From: WLJO01 sp032117595
Lineage (GTDB): Bacteria > Actinomycetota > Acidimicrobiia > Acidimicrobiales > Ilumatobacteraceae
DNA length: 64,000 nt
Direction of reading: 5' to 3'
NCBI GenBank assembly: GCA_032117595.1
Contig: JAULYZ010000017.1
Span: 62,001-126,000 of the forward strand
A program made the translations under genes and the position numbers. Shown here one piece after another: positions 6,952-16,369 of this stretch (position 1 is the stretch's first letter; each line of letters begins with the position of its first letter). The notes below the pieces were generated by a model. It ran no database searches, was not told the DNA's origin, and saw only the letters and a list, made by a program, of their open reading frames with translations.

Positions 6952-8163
6952 GTGTCACGCAATGTGCGGCCGTGGCGCCGTGCGGTCAAGGCCGCCGGCT
7001 TGCTCGCCGGCGTTGCGTTCCTCGCCAGTTGCGCCCGGAACTCCCCGCAGGACACCTGGAAGCCCAAGGGCGAGAACGCCCAGAAGATCGACGATCTGCA
7101 GCGCCCGGTCTTCTTGGTGGCCGGCATCGTTGGTCTGATCGTCGTCATTGCGGTCTCGTACGCAATCTTCCGCTTCCGCGACCGTGGCCAGGCCATCCCC
7201 AAGCAGACGCACGGCAAGCCGGCCCTCGAGATCGTGCTCACGATCATTCCGTTCGTGATCCTCGCCACCATCGGCGTGTTCACGGCACGGTCCATCATCG
7301 ACCTCGCCGACACCGACGGTTGCGAGATGACCGTGAACGTCACTGGCCAGCAGTGGTGGTGGGAGTACGACTACCCCGCCACCCCGGCCAACCAGAAGTG
7401 GGGCATCGAGAAGCCCATCGTCACCTCGGGTGAACTCGTGATCCCGGTCGGCACCTGTGTGCTCCTGCGCCAGACGAGCCGTGACGTCATCCACTCGTAC
7501 TGGATCCCGGCGCTGAACGGCAAGAAGGACGCCGTGCCGGGACGCGTTCACGAGAACAAGCTCCATGCCGACGAGCCCGGCTACTACTCCGGTCAGTGCA
7601 CCGAGTTCTGCGGCCTCTCGCACGCCAACATGCGCCAGTGGGCGATCGCTCTCAGCGCAGAAGACTTCGCCAAGTGGGTCGAGGACCAGCAGCGCGATGT
7701 CGTGGCATACGCCGAGGACGACACCTCACCCGAGGCCGAGGGATACCGAGCGTTCCGACAGAACTGCAGCCGCTGCCACCAGGTCAACGGCATGAAGAAC
7801 GCCGACGGTACGCCCACGATTGCGGCTCCCGAGAACAACATCGTTGCCGGTGCGGCGCCGAACCTCACTCACATCATGTCGCGGTCGCGCTTCGCCGGGG
7901 CCACCTATCAGTTGCTCAACGACAAGTGCAACGAGCGGTTGATCAAGGCGGCCTCCGATCAGGTCGGTGCGATCTATCTCGAGGGAGTCGACCCGGACTG
8001 CCTCAACCGAAAGGATCTCGAGCAGTGGCTGCGCAACTCGCCCGAGATGAAGCCGATGTACGTAAAGCCGGACGAGCAGGGACGTCTGCGCGGCATGCCG
8101 AACCTGGGCCTCTCCGAGGATCAGATCGACAGCATCGTGACCTACCTGCAGACCTTGAAGTGA
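6952..8163 (+). CDS. ctaC: Cytochrome c oxidase subunit II with C-terminal cytochrome c domain (caa3 type)
   Basis: About 403 residues. It begins with a lipoprotein signal (basic n-region, hydrophobic core, LASC lipobox, lipidated Cys27), then two membrane helices and a cupredoxin domain with the full CuA site (His in DVIHSYWIP, then GQCTEFCGLSHANM). The C-terminal domain has a heme c site CSRCH and a later Met in RGMPNLG. Electrons enter at the heme c domain and pass via CuA to subunit I. I chose the GTG preceded by GAGGAGG at five bases because it gives a clean signal peptide. An in-frame ATG at 6889, overlapping the previous stop, is the alternative. Confidence 0.93.
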   Translation: MSRNVRPWRRAVKAAGLLAGVAFLASCARNSPQDTWKPKGENAQKIDDLQRPVFLVAGIVGLIVVIAVSYAIFRFRDRGQAIPKQTHGKPALEIVLTIIPFVILATIGVFTARSIIDLADTDGCEMTVNVTGQQWWWEYDYPATPANQKWGIEKPIVTSGELVIPVGTCVLLRQTSRDVIHSYWIPALNGKKDAVPGRVHENKLHADEPGYYSGQCTEFCGLSHANMRQWAIALSAEDFAKWVEDQQRDVVAYAEDDTSPEAEGYRAFRQNCSRCHQVNGMKNADGTPTIAAPENNIVAGAAPNLTHIMSRSRFAGATYQLLNDKCNERLIKAASDQVGAIYLEGVDPDCLNRKDLEQWLRNSPEMKPMYVKPDEQGRLRGMPNLGLSEDQIDSIVTYLQTLK

Positions 8164-8176
8164 CGGGAGTCCTCTG

Positions 8177-10177
8177 ATGGCAATCGTTGAGCAACCGAGA
8201 ACCGATATCGCGCTCCCCGCCGGGGCCGGCGCGCCTGCGGTCATCACCCCCAAAGAGGCCAAGGGCATGTTTGCCCGTCCGGTCCAGCCCGAGGGCTGGC
8301 GGGACTGGCTGTTCACCGTCGATCACAAGAAGATCGGCATCATGTACGGGGTTGCCTCGTTCGTCTTCTTCATCATCGGTGGCATCGAGGCGGGCCTCAT
8401 CCGACTCCAGCTCGCTGCGCCGAACGGGAAGGTGCTGAGCGCCGACCAGTACAACCAGATGTTCACGATGCATGCCACCACCATGGTGTTCCTCTTCGTG
8501 ATGCCGATGGCCTCTGCCTTCGCCAACTACTTCGTGCCACTGCAGATCGGCGCCCGAGACGTGGCGTTCCCACGCATCAACGCCTTTGGCCTCTGGACCT
8601 GGCTCCTCGGTGCCATCTTCGTGAACCTCTCGTGGTTCCTCGGGGGTAGTGCCGACGGCGGATGGTTCATGTACGCGCCCAACAGCACCCGGATGTTCTC
8701 GCCCACCAACGGCGTCGACTTCTGGGCGCTCGGCCTGCAGATCACCGGTATCGCGTCGCTCACCAGCGCCATCAACCTCATCGTGACCTGCATCAACATG
8801 CGTGCGCCCGGCATGAGCCTGTTCAAGATGCCGATCTTCACCTGGATGATCATGGTGGTGCAGTTCCTGCTCGTCTTCGCCATGCCGGTGATCACGGTGG
8901 CGCTGTTCCTGCTCAGCTTCTCGAGATCGTTCGGTGGCGCCTTCTTCGACGTCAAGCAGGGCGCCGACCCGCTGCTGTGGCAGCACCTCTTCTGGATCTT
9001 CGGTCACCCCGAGGTGTACATCCTCATCCTGCCGAGCTTCGGCATCGTGTCCGAGGTGCTCCCGGTGTTCAGCCGCAAGCCCCTCTTCGGCTACAAGTTC
9101 GTGGCCATCTCCGGTGCAGCCATCGGCTTCGTCGGCTGGGGCGTGTGGGCGCACCACATGTTTGCGAGCGGTCTCGGCCCGATCTCGGTGCTCGTGTTCT
9201 CGATGGCCACGATGATGATCGCCGTGCCCACGGGCGTGAAGATCATCAACTGGACGATGACCATGTGGGGCGGCAAGCTCACCTTCACCACGGCGATGCT
9301 GTTCTCGATCGGTCTCATCGTCGAGTTCACCATCGGCGGTCTCTCGGGCGTCACGCACGCTGTTGCACCGTCCGACACACAGCAGACCGACACCTACTAC
9401 ATCGTCGCCCACTTCCACTACGTGCTGTTCGGCGGCGCCATCTTCGGTCTGTTCGCCGGCTTCTACTACTGGTGGCCAAAGATGTTCAACCGGAAACTCG
9501 ACGAACGCTGGGGCAAGGCCAACTTCTGGCTCATGGTCATCGGCATGAACATGACCTTCGGCCCGATGCACATCATCGGTCTCCAGGGCCAGCCGCGCCG
9601 CATGTACCAGTTCGACGAGGCGAACGTTCACACCCGTTTCTGGAACGCAGTGTCCTCGATCGGCGTGATCTTCCTCACCTTGGGCATCCTTGCCTTCATC
9701 GTGAACATCGTGATCACCCACCGCAGTAAGCACCCGCGCTACCAGACCACGCTCGACCCGTGGGATGCACGAAGCCTCGAGTGGATGACCACCAACCCGC
9801 CGAAGGCGCACAACTTCGACGCCATCCCGACCGTGCACGAGCTCGACGAGTTCTTCCACCGCAAGTACGCCGAGGATCACGCCACGGGCGAGATCCGACA
9901 GGTGGCGACGGCCGAGGACATCATGGCCGAGCAGGAAGCGCACGCCGAGAAGAACATCCACCTGCCGTCACCCTCGTACTGGCCGCTGGTGGTGTCGTTC
10001 TCGCTGCCCATCATCGGGTTCGGCGTGATCTACAACCACATCCTCATCGCCGTCGGCGGTGTGGTTGCGATCCTCGGCATCTTCGGCTGGTGCATGGAAC
10101 CCTCCGTTGCCCCGGCCGAGGATTACGAGCCCCCCGCAGCACCCACCGATGGTGCCACCAAGGAGTTGACGGCATGA
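8177..10177 (+). CDS. ctaD: Cytochrome c oxidase subunit I (aa3, A1 type)
   Basis: 666 residues, catalytic core of the proton-pumping oxidase. All ligands are present: His99 (MFTMHATTM) and His414 for heme a, His412 for heme a3, and His277, His326 and His327 for CuB. Tyr281 in GHPEVY is the cross-linked tyrosine. Asp128 (ARDVAFPR) and Glu279 mark the D-channel and Lys355 (PTGVKIINW) the K-channel, defining the A1 type. After the conserved LEWMTTNPP there is a C-terminal extension with two further helices (SYWPLVVSF...), as in fused caa3 subunits. Its stop overlaps the subunit III start (ATGA). Confidence 0.97.
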   Translation: MAIVEQPRTDIALPAGAGAPAVITPKEAKGMFARPVQPEGWRDWLFTVDHKKIGIMYGVASFVFFIIGGIEAGLIRLQLAAPNGKVLSADQYNQMFTMHATTMVFLFVMPMASAFANYFVPLQIGARDVAFPRINAFGLWTWLLGAIFVNLSWFLGGSADGGWFMYAPNSTRMFSPTNGVDFWALGLQITGIASLTSAINLIVTCINMRAPGMSLFKMPIFTWMIMVVQFLLVFAMPVITVALFLLSFSRSFGGAFFDVKQGADPLLWQHLFWIFGHPEVYILILPSFGIVSEVLPVFSRKPLFGYKFVAISGAAIGFVGWGVWAHHMFASGLGPISVLVFSMATMMIAVPTGVKIINWTMTMWGGKLTFTTAMLFSIGLIVEFTIGGLSGVTHAVAPSDTQQTDTYYIVAHFHYVLFGGAIFGLFAGFYYWWPKMFNRKLDERWGKANFWLMVIGMNMTFGPMHIIGLQGQPRRMYQFDEANVHTRFWNAVSSIGVIFLTLGILAFIVNIVITHRSKHPRYQTTLDPWDARSLEWMTTNPPKAHNFDAIPTVHELDEFFHRKYAEDHATGEIRQVATAEDIMAEQEAHAEKNIHLPSPSYWPLVVSFSLPIIGFGVIYNHILIAVGGVVAILGIFGWCMEPSVAPAEDYEPPAAPTDGATKELTA

Positions 10178-10800
10178 CCACTGCGGTCGCCGACCACGGA
10201 GTCGGCCACGACGATCACGGCCACGGAGGTCACGGTCACACGTCCACGGGCTTGTCGAACAACAAGCTGGCGATGTGGCTGTTCCTCGGCTCGGAGTGCC
10301 TGCTGTTCGGCGGGCTCATCTCCACCTACATGCTGTACCGAGGGCGGCACCCGAAGGGTCCCGGTCCGGACCAGGTGTTCTCCATCCCGTTCACCTCGGT
10401 GAGCTCGTTCGTGCTGCTCATGAGCTCGCTCACCATGGTGCTCGCAGTGTCGTCGGCTCAGGCCAAGGACATGCAGCGCACGAAGCTCTGGCTCACGGTG
10501 ACAGCACTTCTGGGCGCCACCTTCGTGGGCGGCCAGGTCTTCGAGTTCACCGAGTTCTACCGCAAGGGTCTCGGCTTCACCACGAGCCTCTTCGGCTCGA
10601 GTTTCTACACGCTCACCGGATTCCACGGGGTCCACGTCACCGTCGGCATCATCATGCTGATGGCGCTCGTCGGCATGATGAAGGCGAACCGGGTGCCCGG
10701 TGACAAGTCCGAAGTGGTCGAGCTCGTCGGTCTGTACTGGCACTTCGTCGACGTGGTGTGGATCCTCATCTTCACCCTCGTCTACCTGATCCCGGCGTGA
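10174..10800 (+). CDS. ctaE: Cytochrome c oxidase subunit III
   Basis: 208 residues with five membrane helices, a short subunit III typical when subunit I carries extra C-terminal helices. Family blocks are visible: NKLAMWLFLGSECLLFGG, FYTLTGFHGVHV and the final LYWHFVDVVW. The N-terminus is unusually His-rich (HGVGHDDHGHGGHGH, residues 8-22) and should face the cytoplasm. The start ATG overlaps the stop of subunit I, so translation is coupled. The subunit stabilises subunit I and supports proton uptake. Confidence 0.95.
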   Translation: MTTAVADHGVGHDDHGHGGHGHTSTGLSNNKLAMWLFLGSECLLFGGLISTYMLYRGRHPKGPGPDQVFSIPFTSVSSFVLLMSSLTMVLAVSSAQAKDMQRTKLWLTVTALLGATFVGGQVFEFTEFYRKGLGFTTSLFGSSFYTLTGFHGVHVTVGIIMLMALVGMMKANRVPGDKSEVVELVGLYWHFVDVVWILIFTLVYLIPA

Positions 10801-10810
10801 GGCACCCATC

Positions 10811-11143
10811 ATGACCACCGTTGAGCACGCACCACACGCCGAGGAGAGCCACGGCGAGCACGCCCACGCCGGCCACTCGAACAAGCACTACTACCTCGTT
10901 GCGCTGGCGCTGGCCATCCTCACCGGGCTGGAGGTGGCGCTGAGCTACGTGGACGTCGGCGCCCTGTTCATGCCGCTGCTGATGATCCTCATGATGATCA
11001 AGTTCATCATGGTCGTGCTCGAGTTCATGCACCTCCGGCGCGACGCCAAGATGTTCCACTACCTCTTCTGGAGCGGGTTCGTCCTGGCGATCCTCGTGTA
11101 CATCGGGGCGCTGGCGACCTTCAAATTCTTCCTTGCCGCATAG
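10811..11143 (+). CDS. Cytochrome c oxidase subunit IV (prokaryotic, COX4-like)
   Basis: 110 residues. A His/Glu-rich N-terminus (EHAPHAEESHGEHAHAGHSNKH) is followed by three membrane helices with the family-typical MMIKFIMVVLEFMHL segment and a final helix ending in FKFFLAA. It lies ten bases after subunit III and is part of the oxidase operon. The subunit has no cofactor and is thought to stabilise the complex. Confidence 0.85.
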   Translation: MTTVEHAPHAEESHGEHAHAGHSNKHYYLVALALAILTGLEVALSYVDVGALFMPLLMILMMIKFIMVVLEFMHLRRDAKMFHYLFWSGFVLAILVYIGALATFKFFLAA

Positions 11144-11167
11144 CCTGAGCGCCGAGGAGGCGTAAGG

Positions 11168-12124
11168 ATGCTCGCGCAAGCCACTAGCGCCGCTGCCGAT
11201 GCAGTGAGCGAGGTGTGGAAGTACCAAGTCCACCCCGAGGTCTGGGTCATTGTTGTGGGCCTCGTGGCGGCGTACGTGTACATGGTGCGCGTGATCGGAC
11301 CCGAGGCGGTCGAATCGGGCCCGGTCGTCACCAAGAAACAGATCACCTGTTTCGTGGCGGCCGTCTTGATGTTCTGGTTCGCGTCGGACTGGCCGATGCA
11401 CGACATCGCCGAGAACTACCTCTACTCGGTGCACATGGTGCAGCACTACGCGATCTCGTACTTCCTTGCGCCGCTCGCCCTGCTGTCGATCCCTGAGTGG
11501 ATGGCCCGGACGCTGGTGGGTACGGGTCGGGTGTACCGCAGTGTGCGCTTCCTGACCAAGCCGGTGATCGCCGGGATCATCTTCAACGCCTTCGTCATGG
11601 TGACGCACATCCCGGGGGTGGTGAACGCCTCGGTCGAGAACGCGCCGCTGCACTACACGATCCACCTCGTGCTGGTGCTCACCTCGCTCGTCGCCTTCAT
11701 GCCCGTGTGCGGACCATTGCCCGAGTTCCGCCTGCAGCCCGCCGGCAAGATGATTTACCTCTTCCTCGAGTCGGTGGTACCCACGGTGCCTGCTGCGTGG
11801 CTCACGTTCGCCGAGGGAACGGTCTACAAGCACTACGACACCCCGATCCGGGTGTGGGGTGTCAGCGTCGAGATCGATCAGCAGGTGGCCGGCGCCATCA
11901 TGAAGCTCGGCAGCTCGGTGTACCTGTGGACCATCATCGGTGTGATCTTCTTCCGCCACTTCATCCGGGGGCAGTCCCGTGAGATGCGCCTGCGGAGCAC
12001 GGCCGACATCCCGTTGTCGGGGTACGTGGCCGAGGATGGCTCGCTCACCTACGAGCGGGTGGTCAAGGCGTTCCGGGAATCCCCGCCAGCCGAGGAACCG
12101 CTACTCCCATCGGAAGAGACGTGA
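11168..12124 (+). CDS. ctaG: Cytochrome c oxidase assembly protein, CtaG (caa3) family
   Basis: 318 residues, about seven helices, with the Caa3_CtaG pattern: FASDWPMHDIAENYLYSVHMVQH and LAPLALLSIP, with conserved His residues that may bind copper. This family assists maturation of caa3 oxidases and is unrelated in sequence to the Cox11-type CtaG. A GAGGAGG lies just upstream of the start. It is the last gene of the oxidase cluster; its last 24 bases overlap the convergent ABC permease gene. Confidence 0.9.
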   Translation: MLAQATSAAADAVSEVWKYQVHPEVWVIVVGLVAAYVYMVRVIGPEAVESGPVVTKKQITCFVAAVLMFWFASDWPMHDIAENYLYSVHMVQHYAISYFLAPLALLSIPEWMARTLVGTGRVYRSVRFLTKPVIAGIIFNAFVMVTHIPGVVNASVENAPLHYTIHLVLVLTSLVAFMPVCGPLPEFRLQPAGKMIYLFLESVVPTVPAAWLTFAEGTVYKHYDTPIRVWGVSVEIDQQVAGAIMKLGSSVYLWTIIGVIFFRHFIRGQSREMRLRSTADIPLSGYVAEDGSLTYERVVKAFRESPPAEEPLLPSEET

Positions 12125-12829
12125 CGCCGCAAGCGGGCTGACGAGGGCCCACGATGCAAGCACGATCCACGACAGGCCCGGGCGGTCACCATCGCCGCCG
12201 AGCGCTTCGCGCGTGAGGTCGGCGAGCGCACCGGAGGGCAGCACGCGAGCAACGGCTCGCAGGAACTCGGGTAGCTCGGCGAAGGGGATGATCATTCCGC
12301 CGAGCAGCAACAGCACGAGATAGAGCCCGTTCTGCGCGCCGAGATTGACCTCGGCCCGGAGGCGTCCGGCAATGAGCAGACCGATCCCACCGAAGGCAAT
12401 GGTGCCGAGGGCAACGGCACCCACGGCAGCGAACCAGTTCGTCCTCCCGGGTGACCAGTCGAGGGCGTAGGCAACGGGGATGAGCACGGCGAACTGCAGT
12501 ACCTCGACCGCCACGACAGCAGCGATCTTCGCCATGAGCAGTCGGCCCCGACCGAGAGGGGTTGCACCAAGACGCTTGAGCACCTTGTAGCCGCGCTCGA
12601 AACCCGTGCCGATACCGAGGCTCACCATGGCCGTCGACATCACGGCGAGGGCGAGGATGCCCGGCGCAAGGAAGTTCACGGCATCGGCCTCGCCACCCGT
12701 CGGGAGCACGTCGACGAGGCTGAAGAACACCAGCAGCAACACCGGGATCCCGAGGGTGAGCAGGAGTTGCTCGCCGTTGCGGAGCACGAGCAGCAATTCG
12801 GTGCGCAGTTGGGCGATGAGCGGTTTCAC
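12101..12829 (-). CDS. ABC-2 type transporter permease
   Basis: 242 residues with six membrane helices in the ABC-2 arrangement, starting with an amphipathic LIAQLRTELLLVLRNGEQLL. It includes the typical LLLGGMIIPFAELP segment near the fifth helix. It overlaps its partner ATPase gene by four bases (ATGA), so the two form a translationally coupled exporter pair. The substrate is unknown; such pairs export drugs, lipids or peptides. The end overlaps ctaG convergently by 24 bases. Confidence 0.85.
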   Translation of the reverse strand: MKPLIAQLRTELLLVLRNGEQLLLTLGIPVLLLVFFSLVDVLPTGGEADAVNFLAPGILALAVMSTAMVSLGIGTGFERGYKVLKRLGATPLGRGRLLMAKIAAVVAVEVLQFAVLIPVAYALDWSPGRTNWFAAVGAVALGTIAFGGIGLLIAGRLRAEVNLGAQNGLYLVLLLLGGMIIPFAELPEFLRAVARVLPSGALADLTREALGGDGDRPGLSWIVLASWALVSPLAASRLFRWE

Positions 12830-13740
12830 GACGGCTCATCCCCCGGGTGGCCCCCGCCGGTGAGCCGTCGGAAGGTGTCCTCGAGCGACGATTGACCGGC
12901 CCGCAGGTCGACCGGCTCGATGCCGTGCGCATCGAGGATCGCCATCAGGGCGGCCGTGGTGGCGTTCGATGCATCCTCGACGATCACCGTGTCGCCCTCG
13001 ACGCGGTACGGAACGGCGAGGGCAGCGAGATCAGGTGCCGTCGTGCCGCCCGGCAGGCGGAACCGGATCGACCGCTGCGTGCCCCGCAGCTCGTCGAGCG
13101 AACCGCTGGCGATGAGACGACCACGGTCGAACACGACAGCACGGTCCGCAACACGCTCGGCCTCGGCGAGCTCGTGAGTGGCAAGCACCACGCAACAGCC
13201 GCGGTCGGCGAGTTCCCGCAGGATCGAGCGGATGAGCGCACGTCCGTCGACGTCCACCCCTGCGGTCGGCTCGTCGAGGAAGGCGATATCGGGCCGCGCC
13301 GAGAGTGCAAGGGCGAGCGACAGACGTTGGCGTTCGCCACCACTCATGCGCCGCCAGGTCGACCGCGCCCGTTCGGTGAGTCCCACTCGTTCGAGGAGTT
13401 GTTGCGGATCTTCGCGGCCGCCGTACAGCGCGCAGAACAGACCGATGACATCGATCACCCGCGCAGATGGGTACACGCCGCCTTCCTGCAGCATGACGCC
13501 CATGCGCTCGGCGAGCTTGCGCTGCGATGCACCGGGATCGAGGCCGAGCACACGTACCTCACCCCCACTCCGTTGTCGGTAGCCCTCGCACACCTCGATG
13601 GTGGAGGTTTTCCCGGCCCCGTTCGGCCCGAGCACCGCCGTGATGGTTCCGGCCTCGGCGCTGAAGGAGACGCCATCGACAGCGATGAGACTCCCGTACT
13701 GCACCCGGAGGTTGTCCACGTGGAGGGCCGGTGCAGACAC
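12826..13740 (-). CDS. ABC transporter ATP-binding protein
   Basis: 304 residues. Walker A is GPNGAGKTS, the Q-loop lies at VMLQEGGVYP, the signature is MSGGERQRL, Walker B is IAFLDEPTAGVD and the switch His is in ATHE. A C-terminal extension of about 90 residues follows the nucleotide-binding domain, as in CcmA/DrrA-type exporters. It starts with GTG and is transcribed divergently from serS with only 48 bases between the two starts, so their promoters must overlap. Energises the permease encoded next to it; substrate unknown. Confidence 0.9.
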   Translation of the reverse strand: MSAPALHVDNLRVQYGSLIAVDGVSFSAEAGTITAVLGPNGAGKTSTIEVCEGYRQRSGGEVRVLGLDPGASQRKLAERMGVMLQEGGVYPSARVIDVIGLFCALYGGREDPQQLLERVGLTERARSTWRRMSGGERQRLSLALALSARPDIAFLDEPTAGVDVDGRALIRSILRELADRGCCVVLATHELAEAERVADRAVVFDRGRLIASGSLDELRGTQRSIRFRLPGGTTAPDLAALAVPYRVEGDTVIVEDASNATTAALMAILDAHGIEPVDLRAGQSSLEDTFRRLTGGGHPGDEPS

Positions 13741-13788
13741 GACGTGGATGCTAGGGGTGCATCACCGTGAGCGGTAGGTTCTCCTCCT

Positions 13789-15081
13789 GTGATTGACGTC
13801 CGGTTGCTGCGCTCGGATCTCGAGTCGGTGCGTGCCCGCATGACACGTCGCGGCAAGCCGGACCTCCTCGCCCAGATCGATGATGCTGTGGCCCTCGACG
13901 CCCGGCTGCGTTCGCTCGCAGTCGAGCGCGATGATCTCCGCCGTCGGGTCAATGATCTCTCCAAGCAGGTGGGGCAGTTACGGCGTGAGGGGCGCGCAGC
14001 CGATGCCGATGCGGCAATGGCCGACAGCCGTCGACTCGGCGACGAGGAGAAGTCGCTCGCAGCAACGACCGCCGAGACCGAGGAGCAGTTGCGCCAGGTG
14101 CTCCTGCGGATCCCGAACCTCATCAGCGATGAGGCGCCCGACGGCAACTCCGATGCCGACAATCCGGTGGTGAGGGTCCACGGGTTCGACCCCTCGTCGA
14201 TCGCCGATCACCAGCGGGTCCCGCACTGGGAGACCGGGGTGGCGCTCGGGATCCTCGACAACGAGCGCGCCGCCAAGATCAGCGGTGCGATGTTCTCGAT
14301 GCTGCGCGGTGCCGGGGCCACGATGAGCCGGGCGCTCTGCCAGCTGGCGCTCGACCGCAACGCCGATGCCTTCGAGGAGATCCGGCCGCCCACGCTCGTC
14401 ACCTCGGCGACACTCACGTCCACGGGGCAGTTGCCCAAGTTCGCCGACGATGCTTACTCCATCGAGCGCGACGACCTCTGGTGCATCCCCACCGCAGAGG
14501 TTCCACTCACCTCGATCAGCGCGGGCGAGATCCTCGACGAGGCCGAGCTCCCGAGGCGGTTCATGGCCTACTCGCCCTGCTACCGGCGTGAGTCTGGGTC
14601 GGCAGGGCGTGATACCCGTGGTCTGCTGCGCGGGCACGAGTTCGACAAGGTGGAGATCCTTGCTTATGCCGCACCGGAGCAGGGACGAGCACTGCTCGAC
14701 GAGTTCGTCGCACGTGCCGCAGGAACTATCGAGGCACTCGGTCTCCCGTACCGGGTCGTGGCGATCTGTGCCGGCGATCTCGGCCAGAGTCACCACCTGA
14801 GTTTCGACATCGAGGTCTTTGCCCCGGGCGCCGACCGCTGGCTCGAGGTGAGTTCGGTCAGTTGGTTCTCCGACTACCAAGCCCGCCGCGCCGACATTCG
14901 ATTCCGCCGTGCAGGGCAGAAGGGCACCGAGCACGTCCACACGCTCAACGGCTCGGCGCTCGCCGTGCCGCGTGTGCTTGCTGCCATTCTCGAGTACTAC
15001 CGCCAGCCCGATGGCAGTGTCCTCGTGCCTGAGGCACTGCGCCCGTACATGCGCGGAATCACGGTGATCGGCCCGCGGTGA
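13789..15081 (+). CDS. serS: Seryl-tRNA synthetase
   Basis: 430 residues, full length for the family. The N-terminal coiled-coil arm (about residues 30-105) grips the long variable arm of tRNA-Ser. The class II core has TGQLPKF in motif 1, YRRESGSAGRDTRGLLRGHEF in the motif 2 region, and an Arg-containing end (NGSALAVPRVLAAILEYY) as motif 3. It charges tRNA-Ser with serine in the cytoplasm. It starts with GTG and its stop overlaps the pdxH start (GTGA), so the two genes form an operon. Confidence 0.96.
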   Translation: MIDVRLLRSDLESVRARMTRRGKPDLLAQIDDAVALDARLRSLAVERDDLRRRVNDLSKQVGQLRREGRAADADAAMADSRRLGDEEKSLAATTAETEEQLRQVLLRIPNLISDEAPDGNSDADNPVVRVHGFDPSSIADHQRVPHWETGVALGILDNERAAKISGAMFSMLRGAGATMSRALCQLALDRNADAFEEIRPPTLVTSATLTSTGQLPKFADDAYSIERDDLWCIPTAEVPLTSISAGEILDEAELPRRFMAYSPCYRRESGSAGRDTRGLLRGHEFDKVEILAYAAPEQGRALLDEFVARAAGTIEALGLPYRVVAICAGDLGQSHHLSFDIEVFAPGADRWLEVSSVSWFSDYQARRADIRFRRAGQKGTEHVHTLNGSALAVPRVLAAILEYYRQPDGSVLVPEALRPYMRGITVIGPR

Positions 15082-15710
15082 GCCTCCAGAAGCGCATCGA
15101 CTACGAGACGCGTGGCTTCGACCTCGTCGATGCCGCCGCCGAGCCGATGCAGCAGTGGCTCGTCTGGTTCGACGAGGCAACCGACGCCGGGTGTGTGGAG
15201 CCCAATGCGATCGTGCTCTCCACGGTCGGGGACGACGGTGTCCCTGACTCGCGCAACGTCCTAGTCCGTCATGCCGATGAGCGGGGCCTCGTCTTCTACA
15301 CGAACTACCGATCGGCCAAGAGCCTCGAGATGCAGCAGCGACCCGTGGCATCGGCGGTGTCGTCGTGGCTCGCCGTGCATCGACAGGTGAAGGTGCGCGG
15401 CCGCGTGGAACCGGTGACCAAGGCCGAGTCCGACGAGTACTTCGCCTCGAGGCCACGGTCGTCGCAGATCGGCGCATGGGCGTCACCCCAATCCGAGGTG
15501 ATCGCCGGTCGAGAAGTCCTCGATCGACTCGTGTCCGAGGTCGAGCAGCGCTTTGCGGGCGGTGAGGTGCCGCGGCCCGAGTTCTGGGGCGGTTGGCGCC
15601 TCGTCCCCGAGTCGGTCGAGTTCTGGCAGGGTCGCCCGAGCCGGCTCCACGACCGGATCCGCTATCGACGCTCCGGCACGGGGTGGATCATCGAGCGTCT
15701 CGCTCCCTGA
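15078..15710 (+). CDS. pdxH: Pyridoxine/pyridoxamine 5'-phosphate oxidase
   Basis: 210 residues, the usual PdxH length. It contains the FMN-binding split-barrel pattern (NAIVLSTVGDDGVPDSRNVLVR, then FYTNYRSAKS) and the C-terminal dimerisation motif with SRLHDRIRYRR. It oxidises pyridoxine or pyridoxamine phosphate to pyridoxal 5'-phosphate with O2. The GTG start overlaps the serS stop. PLP made here is a cofactor of HemL encoded further on, but no regulatory link is visible. Confidence 0.94.
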   Translation: MSLQKRIDYETRGFDLVDAAAEPMQQWLVWFDEATDAGCVEPNAIVLSTVGDDGVPDSRNVLVRHADERGLVFYTNYRSAKSLEMQQRPVASAVSSWLAVHRQVKVRGRVEPVTKAESDEYFASRPRSSQIGAWASPQSEVIAGREVLDRLVSEVEQRFAGGEVPRPEFWGGWRLVPESVEFWQGRPSRLHDRIRYRRSGTGWIIERLAP

Positions 15711-15714
15711 GGCC

Positions 15715-15737
15715 GCAGCGGATCCGGCGCCCGCTGC
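15715..15737 (+). terminator. Hairpin after pdxH, probable terminator
   Basis: Arms GCAGCGG and CCGCTGC (seven base pairs) with a nine-base loop begin four bases after the pdxH stop and are followed by TTCT. It lies between convergent genes, so termination is expected here. There is no long T-tract, as often in high-GC genomes. Confidence 0.5.
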
Positions 15738-15772
15738 TTCTGTGGTCGGGAGTCAGCTGCCCGGACGACAAC

Positions 15773-16369
15773 TCAGAACGACGATGCGGTTGCAGCGAGT
15801 GCGTCGATGAGCCGGGCGGTGTGGGGCACCAGCCCGGGTCCCTCCCAGTCCCACCAGAGCGGGCTCGAGCCGCGCACACGCGGAGGCAGTTCCAGCTGAA
15901 CGCCGGCGAGGCGCGGGAGGTTCACCGGATTGTTTGCGTGCTGGCCGCGGAGTTCCGTCGGGATCTCGTCGAGCTCGGTGATGGTTCGATACGCGGGCAG
16001 CACACTGCTGATGTTCGACCCGAGCAGCGAGGCGAGGTCGCGATTGCGCCCGCCGAGCAGCAGGCTCGTGAAGAAGTTCTGTCGCCCGTAGCCGTGCACG
16101 GTGATGACGACCTCGACGTGGTCGAGGAACTCGGCGAGGCGGTCGGATTCCTCCGGTCGTACGCGCGTGGACGGAATGTGCCACTGGAGATCGGCGGGCT
16201 GGTGCACGCCGTAGTAACTGGCGCCCGACTGTTCGGCCGCTGCTCGGGCAATCACGTCGGTGGCCACCTCGAGCGAACCGCCGTGGTACGCCATGAACCC
16301 AAAGCGACCCCGCAACTCGGAGACCTCCTCCACCCCGGAGTGCGCAAGCAGCTGCGCGAACATCGTCAC
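15773..16369 (-). CDS. Poly-gamma-glutamate hydrolase family protein
   Basis: 198 residues, soluble. It has the order of motifs of the phage-type poly-gamma-glutamate hydrolases (DUF867): GFMAYHGGSLEVATDVIARAA, a middle segment WHIPSTRVRPEE, then VVITVHGYGR. Conserved His and Glu residues in these blocks would bind zinc. Members cut gamma-glutamyl bonds in capsule polymers or similar amides. The GTG start overlaps the stop of ccdA (GTGA), so both are translated from one message. The real substrate in this organism is unknown. Confidence 0.75.
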   Translation of the reverse strand: MTMFAQLLAHSGVEEVSELRGRFGFMAYHGGSLEVATDVIARAAAEQSGASYYGVHQPADLQWHIPSTRVRPEESDRLAEFLDHVEVVITVHGYGRQNFFTSLLLGGRNRDLASLLGSNISSVLPAYRTITELDEIPTELRGQHANNPVNLPRLAGVQLELPPRVRGSSPLWWDWEGPGLVPHTARLIDALAATASSF

